From: an uncultured Collinsella sp.
GTDB lineage: Bacteria > Actinomycetota > Coriobacteriia > Coriobacteriales > Coriobacteriaceae
DNA length: 9,991 nt
Assembly (NCBI GenBank): GCA_902489855.1
Contig: CABUBS010000074.1
Span: forward strand, 1 to 9,991
Direction of reading: 5' to 3'
Shown here: in pieces, positions 1-7,232 of the stretch
How the letters are laid out: every line of letters starts with the position of its first letter
How positions within the stretch are numbered: position 1 is the first letter of the stretch
Program-made: the position numbers and the translations under genes
Notes under the pieces: model-generated
Told to the model about the DNA's origin: nothing
Databases searched by the model: none
The model's input: the letters and a program-made list of their open reading frames with translations, nothing else

Positions 1-1
1 T

Positions 2-307
2 CCACGCCCGCGGCCACCGATAGCTCGTTCTCGGGAATCAATCCCTGCCAGCATTGCGGGATACGCGCTGCCGGGACGCATTACGGCCGTGGCGCTCACC
101 AAACTGAACTTCCGCGTGCGCCGACCCGTCGACGCCGCCCGCGTGAGGATCTTGGCCGACGGCGAGGAACTGTTCACCGGCAAGGTCCGCGCGTTTAAGC
201 CGGGCGTTATGGAGAGTTTCCCGCTACCGGCAAAGGTCATCAAACAAGCGCTCGACCTGGGTGCCGGCGAGATTATCCTTTCCGTCGAACCCGTTAAGGA
301 GGCGTAG
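2..307 (+). CDS. FAD-dependent oxidoreductase, C-terminal fragment (probable glycerol-3-phosphate operon)
   Basis: The 5' end is outside the window; about 101 residues remain, ending in TAG at 305-307. From about residue 20 the fragment (GYALPGRITA, then FRVRRPVDAARV and, near the end, GAGEIILSVEP) resembles the C-terminal beta-rich tail of thioredoxin-reductase-like FAD oxidoreductases encoded beside anaerobic glycerol-3-phosphate dehydrogenase and DUF1667 genes. That match is from memory. A GTG at 89 could be read as a start, but the frame is open to the window edge and the family match begins upstream of it, so I treat it as internal. The stop lies four bases before the next ATG, and that gene's ribosome binding site is inside this one, so the two are translationally coupled. 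Oddity: over the first 60 bases the neighbouring frame has the more gene-like codon use, which suggests a frameshift (see findings). Confidence 0.6.
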   Translation, partial: PRPRPPIARSRESIPASIAGYALPGRITAVALTKLNFRVRRPVDAARVRILADGEELFTGKVRAFKPGVMESFPLPAKVIKQALDLGAGEIILSVEPVKEA

Positions 308-311
308 AGTC

Positions 312-710
312 ATGAGCACGAACGCAATCGAAAAGCTCAAGTTCAACTGCACCACCTGCCCGTCCGAGTGTCTCCTGACCGTAGAGGTGGAGCGTGACGC
401 AGACGGCGCCCTGGTAGAGGTGCACTCCGTGACCGGCAACAACTGCCCACGCGGCGATAAGTTCGCGCATCAGGAGCTCACCTGTCCCACGCGCGTGCTC
501 ACGACGACCGTGGCCGTCTCCGGCGGCGACGAGACGCTGCTGCCTGTGCGCACGGCTGTGGCCATCCCGCTGGCACTCCACGCCCAAGCCATGAACCTCA
601 TCCGAGGCCTAGTCGTCAACGCCCCCATCCGCATGGGCGACGTCGTGCTAGAGAACCTCCTCAATACCAATATCGACCTCATCGCCAGCATGGACATCGA
701 CCCTGCCTAG
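312..710 (+). CDS. DUF1667 family small cysteine-rich protein
   Basis: The protein has 132 residues. I chose the ATG at 312 because AAGGAGG at 296-302 sits nine bases upstream; a longer in-frame version from 261 would overlap the upstream gene and lacks such a site. Cysteines at residues 13, 16 and 20 (CTTCPSEC) plus C45 (NNCPRG) form the family's conserved set and look like ligands for an iron-sulfur cluster or another metal; that role is inferred. There is no signal peptide or membrane segment, so it should be cytoplasmic. In related bacteria, DUF1667 genes follow glycerol-3-phosphate dehydrogenase (GlpA-like) and an FAD oxidoreductase, and the partner gene directly upstream here fits. A likely role is electron transfer for that dehydrogenase complex, but the biochemical function is not established. 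It is the last gene of its operon. Confidence 0.85.
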   Translation: MSTNAIEKLKFNCTTCPSECLLTVEVERDADGALVEVHSVTGNNCPRGDKFAHQELTCPTRVLTTTVAVSGGDETLLPVRTAVAIPLALHAQAMNLIRGLVVNAPIRMGDVVLENLLNTNIDLIASMDIDPA

Positions 711-744
711 GTAGCTCATTTGAGACGGGGCTCTTTTAGCTACC
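710..744. repeat. Short inverted repeat after the DUF1667 gene
   Basis: GGTAGCT at 710-716 is matched by AGCTACC at 738-744, a perfect 7-base inverted repeat starting in the stop codon of the upstream gene. The enclosed stretch contains GAGACGGGGCTC followed by TTTT, which could act as a weak transcription terminator, but the inner stem is only three pairs. Part of the loop (CATTTGAGACG at 718-728) resembles CATTTGGGACG at 1044-1054, so it may belong to a dispersed repeat family. Confidence 0.4.
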
Positions 745-770
745 CCACCATCCACCCCGCCCCTCCTCAA

Positions 771-833
771 TTGCGGTGAAATAGTTCCTGATTTCCGCCA
801 AAACCCCGGCATCCAGGAACTATTCCACCGCAA
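771..833. repeat. Palindromic repeat, copy A
   Basis: The 20-base arms at 771-790 (TTGCGGTGAAATAGTTCCTG) and 814-833 are complementary at 19 of 20 positions around a 23-base loop. A second copy with the same arms and a similar right-hand loop edge (GGCATCCAGG here, GGCATAATCCAGG there) lies at 2306-2372. There is no T-tract after either arm, so it is not a standard intrinsic terminator. It looks like a REP-like dispersed intergenic element. Confidence 0.8.
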
Positions 834-877
834 CTATCCTTGGATTCGGTATTTAGCTTGTGTCTACTTTAGTGCCA

Positions 878-1037
878 TTTCAAAACTATGCCGGATTACG
901 GAGCTGATTCGGAAACCCCCATCCATACCGGCAATTTTCGATTTTTAATAAGCCTTCTACCTGCGGTTTTAATTTCGCGATTTTTCCCATGGTCATGTAA
1001 TACAGGTCCAGCCCCGTAATCCGCCATAGTTTTGAAA
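878..1037. repeat. 160-base inverted-repeat element (MITE-like)
   Basis: Arms of 29 bases at 878-906 and 1009-1037 match as inverted repeats at 27 of 29 positions; the left arm begins TTTCAAAACTATGCCGG. They enclose 102 bases of AT-rich sequence without a coding region. Interior blocks AAGCCTTCTACC (950-961) and GGTTTTAATTT (965-975) recur in the element at 2414-2667. The form suggests a non-autonomous mobile element or a large structured intergenic repeat. I see no clear target-site duplication. Confidence 0.75.
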
Positions 1038-1192
1038 GCAGCCCATTTGGGACGACCTCTTATGACTCCTTTTTCCTGCACGCTTGCCAGGCTGGCCATG
1101 CCAAGGAGTGTCCCGAAGTGCCAGTATAAAAGAAACGTCCCTAGCTACCGGGCTTGGGATACCATGGTGGCAACCTAGCGAAAGGATGATGT

Positions 1193-2281
1193 ATGGCACA
1201 TGTCGATGACCAGCGTGTGGCGCGCGTGCTCGATGCGCTCGAGGCTCAGCACCCCGGCGCGCAGTTGCTCGTAAATGACCCATGGTCGATCTACTATCTG
1301 ACCGGCTTTTATGCCGATATGTTCGAGCGTTTTTGCGGTGTGCTGCTCGCACGCGGCAGCAAACCCGTGATCTTGGTCAACGCCCTGCATCAGCTGCCCG
1401 AGTACGACAATGCCCGCGTCGCCTACCACACCGATACCGACGTCGTGGCCGATGCTATCGCGCGCGAAGTCAATCCGACCAAGCCCCTCGGCATCGATAC
1501 CGTTATGCGCTCCGGCTTTTTGATGCCCCTTATGGAGCGCCATGCTGCGAGCGAGTTCTTCCTGGGCGACTTTGCCGTCACAGCCGCACGCACCCACAAG
1601 GACGCAGCCGAGCAGGAGCTCATGCGCGTGTCCTCGGCCGCCAACGATGCCGTAATGGCCGACGCCATCAAGCTCGTTCACGAGGGCGTGACGGAGCGCG
1701 AAATTGCCGACCAGATGCTCGGCCTGTACCGCAAGCACAACTGCGAGGGCTTTAGCTTTCCGCCCATCGTGAGCTTTGGCGCCAACGCCGGCGACCCGCA
1801 TCACGAGCCCGACGACACCGTACTCAAGCGCGGCGACGTGGTGCTGTTCGACATTGGCGGGCGTCGTCGCAACTACTGCTCGGACATGACGCGCACATTC
1901 TTTTGGGGCGAGCCGGACGAGGAGACGGCACACATCTACGACATCGTGCGCCGCGCCAACGAGGCCGCCGAGGCGCTCATCGCACCGGGCGTGCGCATGT
2001 GCGACCTGGACCGCGCCGCGCGCGACGTGATTGAGGACGCTGGCTACGGCAAGTACTTCACGCATCGCCTGGGCCACTCAATCGGTCTGCAGGACCACGA
2101 GCCGGGCGACGTTTCCCTTGTCAACGAGCAGGTCGTAGAGCCGGGCATGACATTCTCTATCGAACCGGGCATCTACCTCCCCGGCCACACCGGCGTCCGC
2201 ATCGAAGACCTGGCCCTGGTCACCGAGTCCGGCGTCGAGATCCTCAACGCCTACCCCCACGATCCAGTCCGCCTAGATTAG
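1193..2281 (+). CDS. M24 family metallopeptidase (Xaa-Pro dipeptidase/aminopeptidase type)
   Basis: The protein has 362 residues, normal for the shorter Xaa-Pro peptidases. Residues 1-135 form the creatinase-like N-terminal domain and about 140-355 the catalytic pita-bread fold. All five metal ligands are present: D220 (FDIGG), D231 (CSDMTRTFF), H295 (HRLGHSIG), E324 (SIEPGIY) and E338 (RIEDLALV). Supporting histidines are H204 (PHHEPDD) and H302 (QDHEPGD). It should cut the bond before proline, releasing an N-terminal residue from peptides or splitting X-Pro dipeptides, with two metal ions, in the cytoplasm. Sequence alone does not separate PepQ (dipeptides) from PepP (longer peptides), so I give no symbol. 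The ATG at 1193 has AAAGGA six bases upstream. It is a single-gene unit bounded by repeat-filled spacers and converges on folC. No missing catalytic residue. Confidence 0.93.
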   Translation: MAHVDDQRVARVLDALEAQHPGAQLLVNDPWSIYYLTGFYADMFERFCGVLLARGSKPVILVNALHQLPEYDNARVAYHTDTDVVADAIAREVNPTKPLGIDTVMRSGFLMPLMERHAASEFFLGDFAVTAARTHKDAAEQELMRVSSAANDAVMADAIKLVHEGVTEREIADQMLGLYRKHNCEGFSFPPIVSFGANAGDPHHEPDDTVLKRGDVVLFDIGGRRRNYCSDMTRTFFWGEPDEETAHIYDIVRRANEAAEALIAPGVRMCDLDRAARDVIEDAGYGKYFTHRLGHSIGLQDHEPGDVSLVNEQVVEPGMTFSIEPGIYLPGHTGVRIEDLALVTESGVEILNAYPHDPVRLD

Positions 2282-2305
2282 CCCCTTCCCAATAGCCCTT
2301 CAATA

Positions 2306-2372
2306 AGTTGCGGTGGAATAGTTCCCAAATTGACCCACAGAGGCATAATCCAGGAACTATTTCACAGCAACT
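2306..2372. repeat. Palindromic repeat, copy B
   Basis: Arms at 2306-2325 (AGTTGCGGTGGAATAGTTCC) and 2353-2372 are complementary at 18 of 20 positions, one exception being a G-T wobble, with a 27-base loop. The arms match those of copy A at 771-833. It begins 25 bases after the peptidase stop codon and could contribute to 3'-end protection or weak termination, although no T-tract follows. Confidence 0.8.
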
Positions 2373-2413
2373 GCCATGGGGCCAAGTCGACCAATTTGAA
2401 AGTCTAGAACTGC

Positions 2414-2667
2414 GCCACGAAAACGGGCTATCTACTACGTTTAACCCGCACGGGTCGACCACACCCGCGTTTTCTCAAAACTGGCAAGCCTTCTACCGGC
2501 GGTCGACGAAACTGGAGAGGAGGTATTACGAGCTCCTGTGCGAATTGAAGGGAGCGGTCCCGCAAACTGCCTCTTGACAACTTATAGGAGCGTCGGTTTT
2601 GATTTTGCATTTTTCGGTCTGGTCGGGGGTAGCCGGTCAAACGTAGTAGATAGGCCCATTTCGTGGC
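2414..2667. repeat. 254-base inverted-repeat element (MITE-like)
   Basis: Arms of 33 bases at 2414-2446 and 2635-2667 match as inverted repeats at 29 of 33 positions; the core TATCTACTACGTTT is exact in both. The 188-base interior shares blocks with the element at 878-1037: AAGCCTTCTACC at 2486-2497 and GGTTTTGATTTTGC at 2595-2608. Those blocks are about 97 bases apart here but about 3 bases apart there, so this copy looks like the same interior plus an insertion at about 2498-2594. It ends 33 bases beyond the folC stop codon. Confidence 0.75.
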
Positions 2668-2700
2668 GAGCAGGCCAATTAGCTACCCTGCGGAAAGGCC

Positions 2701-4044
2701 CTAGCGCAGCAGACCGGCAACTTCGCCGGCTAGTGTGATGGTGCCGGCTGCTACGAAGGGCTCGCCTGCGGCCTCGAAAACTGCGAGGGCCTCGGACACG
2801 CTAGGGTAAACGCCCGCAAGCTTATCCGCGTCCACCAGAGCGGCGAGCTCCTCTGCCGGCAAGGCGCGATCAGAATCGGTCTGCGTCACGGCCACGCGGG
2901 GGAAGGCCGGGATCAGCACGTCGACGATGCCCGCCACGTCCTTGTCGGCCAGCGCGGCGCACAGCAGCGTGGGGCGATTCCCTACGCACGGGTCGATCTC
3001 GTCCAGCGCGCTCACAAAGTTCTCGCAGCTCTGGGGGTTATGGCAAGCGTCGATCAACTTGAGCGGATCGGTTCCCAACACATCAAAGCGACCCGGCGTG
3101 GGGCAGCCCATAAGCGAAGCATCGAGCTTGTCGTGATCGAGCTCGCGACCCAAATACCCCTCGCACAGCATAATCGCGCATGCGGCATTCTGCGGCTGAT
3201 ACGCCGGCTTGACCATGCTGGGGGTATAGATCGTGCGCGGCGTGGTGCAGCTAAACTCCACCGTATCGCCCACGTGCATAGGCACCTTGGTCGTGGCATG
3301 GCTCACCACCAGCGGCACCACACCGCACTCGCGGCAACGAGCATCCATCACCCGCTGAACGCTCGCCTCGTGCGTGCCCTCACCCAAAACAACCAGGCGC
3401 CCGGGCTTAATGACCGCAGCTTTCTCCCCCGCAATGGCCTCGAGCGTATCGCCCAAGATGCGCGTATGGTCGAGCCCGATGCCCGTAATGGCAACCGCCA
3501 CAGGATCGGTCGCACTCGTGGCGTCCCAACGGCCACCCATGCCAACTTCGAGCACGGCGACATCAACGCGAGCCTCGGCAAACACCACAAGCGCGGCAGC
3601 TGTGAGTAGGTCAAACGGCGTAATGGTATAGGCACGCTCCCCCGCCGCCGCACGGCGCTCGTTCACACGGTGCCCCGCCTCAACGGCAGCCGAAACACCG
3701 CGGGCAAACGCCTCGTCGCTCACAACGTGCCCGTCAACCTCCATGCGCTCGGGATAGCGCACCAACTGCGGCGACGTATACAGCGCGGTCTTTAACCCCT
3801 CACCGCAAAGGATGGCAGCCGAAAAACGCGTGGTCGAAGTCTTGCCATTGGTACCGGCAACCTGAATGCAATCGAAATACTCATCCGGACGCCCCAGCTC
3901 ATCGAGCATATCGACAACCGTCTCAAGCAGAGGCCCAGCATCCCCAGAAATCCGCCCCGTATCAGCAGCAAGCCCCACAGCCTCACCAAACGAAAGCAAC
4001 TCAAACGAGAACGGCACAGAATACGACCCCGAACGCTTAGGCAT
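2701..4044 (-). CDS. folC: Folylpolyglutamate synthase / dihydrofolate synthase
   Basis: The protein has 447 residues from the chosen start and is a Mur-ligase-type ATP-dependent ligase. It adds glutamates to folates in the cytoplasm, and in many bacteria also joins glutamate to dihydropteroate. The P-loop is VAGTNGKTST (residues 62-71). YTSPQLVRYPERM (about 89-101) is the family's folate-side loop. LEVGMGGRWD (165-174), GLDHTRILG (D192, H193) and EKAAVIK follow; K208 is at the position of the carbamylated lysine. The C-terminal domain carries PGRF (317-320) and DACHNP (332-337), where families usually show DGAHNP. An ATG seven codons upstream (4065) is possible, but GAGGGGA at 4054-4060 lies nine bases before the ATG at 4044, and a terminator T-tract abuts the earlier ATG. 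It lies downstream of valS, a pairing known from Bacillus and others. Whether it has both activities cannot be told from sequence. Confidence 0.93.
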   Translation of the reverse strand: MPKRSGSYSVPFSFELLSFGEAVGLAADTGRISGDAGPLLETVVDMLDELGRPDEYFDCIQVAGTNGKTSTTRFSAAILCGEGLKTALYTSPQLVRYPERMEVDGHVVSDEAFARGVSAAVEAGHRVNERRAAAGERAYTITPFDLLTAAALVVFAEARVDVAVLEVGMGGRWDATSATDPVAVAITGIGLDHTRILGDTLEAIAGEKAAVIKPGRLVVLGEGTHEASVQRVMDARCRECGVVPLVVSHATTKVPMHVGDTVEFSCTTPRTIYTPSMVKPAYQPQNAACAIMLCEGYLGRELDHDKLDASLMGCPTPGRFDVLGTDPLKLIDACHNPQSCENFVSALDEIDPCVGNRPTLLCAALADKDVAGIVDVLIPAFPRVAVTQTDSDRALPAEELAALVDADKLAGVYPSVSEALAVFEAAGEPFVAAGTITLAGEVAGLLR

Positions 4045-4053
4045 AAACCAAAG

Positions 4054-4060
4054 TCCCCTC
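4054..4060 (-). promoter_or_regulatory. folC ribosome binding site that decides the start
   Basis: On the - strand this reads GAGGGGA, nine bases before the ATG at 4044. The alternative ATG at 4065 is preceded by the T-tract of a hairpin and has no such site, which favours the shorter protein. Confidence 0.7.
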
Positions 4061-4065
4061 AACAT

Positions 4066-4097
4066 AAAAAGAGGCCCGTAACAAACAGCGAGCCCCT
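4066..4097 (-). terminator. Intrinsic terminator or attenuator just before folC
   Basis: On the - strand AGGGGCTCG (4097-4089) pairs fully, with two G-U wobbles, with CGGGCCTCT (4078-4070) around a 10-base loop, and TTTTT follows directly (4070-4066). It is therefore a plausible intrinsic terminator. It lies after valS but only five bases before the folC ribosome binding site. It either ends valS transcripts, with folC using a promoter I cannot identify, or works as an attenuator for folC. Confidence 0.6.
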
Positions 4098-4139
4098 CCC
4101 ATTCAAAATATCAGCCAAACACCGCTTTGCAGCTACCTC

Positions 4140-4161
4140 AAGGCCACAACCCAGTGGCCCT
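4140..4161 (-). other. Hairpin in the valS-folC spacer
   Basis: On the - strand AGGGCCAC (4161-4154) pairs with GTGGCCTT (4147-4140) around the loop TGGGTT: eight pairs including one G-U. It has no T-tract. It sits between the large nested repeat and the terminator-like hairpin, so it may be part of a structured folC leader. Confidence 0.45.
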
Positions 4162-4204
4162 AACACGCCAGATGCAAACAACCACGTAACCGCACTAGGA
4201 GCGG

Positions 4205-4305
4205 CCCGACGCTTTGCTCGATACAAGTTCCGCACGCAAAGGACAGCACTAAATGTGCTGTCCGTCTTGCGCAGGACTGTTCGCAGTAGCGAGCAAAGCG
4301 TCGGG
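4205..4305. repeat. Nested inverted repeat between valS and folC
   Basis: The outer arms at 4205-4220 (CCCGACGCTTTGCTCG) and 4290-4305 are perfect 16-base complements. Inside, GGACAGCAC (4241-4249) and GTGCTGTCC (4255-4263) form a perfect 9-pair stem with a 5-base loop, extended by CGCAA (4235-4239) with TTGCG (4267-4271). The whole unit could form a long branched hairpin in RNA of either strand or a cruciform in DNA. It lies 20 bases beyond the valS stop. It may be a dispersed repeat, a 3'-end-stabilising structure or a small RNA; the sequence does not decide. Confidence 0.75.
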
Positions 4306-4324
4306 ACGCGCCCCCGAGTAAACC

Positions 4325-7021
<2,697 letters not shown>

Positions 7022-7041
7022 ATATCTCTCCCTGTCCCGCC

Positions 7042-7081
7042 GGGGAGGAATGTAGGCCCGCCAGGGTCTGCATTCCTCCCC
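7042..7081 (-). other. Perfect 11-pair hairpin in the valS 5' leader
   Basis: GGGGAGGAATG (7042-7052) and CATTCCTCCCC (7071-7081) are exact complements around an 18-base interior that can pair partly. It ends nine bases upstream of the valS ribosome binding site. There is no T-tract after it and no T-box sequence. It could modulate translation or stabilise the leader; the role is unknown. Confidence 0.6.
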
Positions 7082-7165
7082 TTAGGTATCGATTACTTCA
7101 GTCTGAATTGACTTCGCTGAGGCTTAAACAAACACACAGAATAACACAGGTAGTTGGGGTTATTG

Positions 7166-7211
7166 CGTATATATAAAATAGCCTCCGACCGCGGGTGGTC
7201 GGAGGCTATTT
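7166..7211 (-). terminator. Intrinsic terminator of clpX
   Basis: AAATAGCCTCCGACC (7176-7190) and GGTCGGAGGCTATTT (7197-7211) are perfect 15-base complements with a 6-base loop. On the - strand the stem runs into TTTTATATATA, a good terminator tail. It begins 21 bases after the clpX stop codon and should end the clpP-clpX transcript before valS. Confidence 0.9.
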
Positions 7212-7232
7212 GCAAACACGTTTTAGGCTGGT

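Larger units (their letters stand above)
711..1192. other. Gene-free spacer rich in inverted repeats
   Basis: This 482-base stretch between the DUF1667 gene and the peptidase gene has no credible coding region. It holds, in order, the 7-base inverted repeat, copy A of the 63-base palindromic repeat (771-833), and a 160-base inverted-repeat element (878-1037). The last part, about 1040-1180, includes GGGAC and ACTCCTT blocks at 1049-1072, partly complementary to AAGGAGTGTCCC at 1103-1114. A TATAAA at 1125-1130 could be the -10 box for the peptidase gene, but I see no good -35 box at the right distance. The interior around 930-1000 is clearly AT-richer than the flanking genes. Confidence 0.7.
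2282..2700. other. Gene-free spacer between convergent peptidase and folC genes
   Basis: This 419-base stretch contains copy B of the palindromic repeat (2306-2372) and a 254-base inverted-repeat element (2414-2667). I see no intrinsic terminator with a T-tract for either flanking gene. The open frames here start inside the repeats and resemble no protein I know. Confidence 0.7.

Noticed and set aside
1125..1130. TATAAA as the -10 box of the peptidase gene
   Set aside because: Possible, but the -35 position reads CAAGGA; too weak to list as a promoter.
896..1352. Small - strand frames across the 878-1037 element
   Set aside because: They cross the inverted repeat and run into the antisense side of the peptidase gene; no ribosome binding site or family.
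1175..2077. 300-codon open frame on the - strand opposite the M24 peptidase
   Set aside because: The + strand protein has all five metal ligands; the reverse frame has no motif and arises from GC-rich codons.
2308..2577. 89-codon frame (TTG start) after the peptidase, and a 66-codon GTG frame at 2538-2738 preceded by GGAGAGGAGG
   Set aside because: The first begins inside the palindromic repeat and reads MRWNSS, the same residues produced by reading copy A on the other strand (648-833), so it is repeat read-through. The second lies in the inverted-repeat element with a 13-base gap to the purine-rich site and overlaps the end of folC.
2574..2602. TTGACA at 2574 as a promoter -35 box
   Set aside because: Seventeen bases downstream the sequence is TTTTGA, not a usable -10 box, and no gene follows on that strand.
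4066..4324. Tetrahydrofolate riboswitch before folC
   Set aside because: The spacer is structured, but I could not recognise the conserved riboswitch sequence; a covariance-model search would decide.
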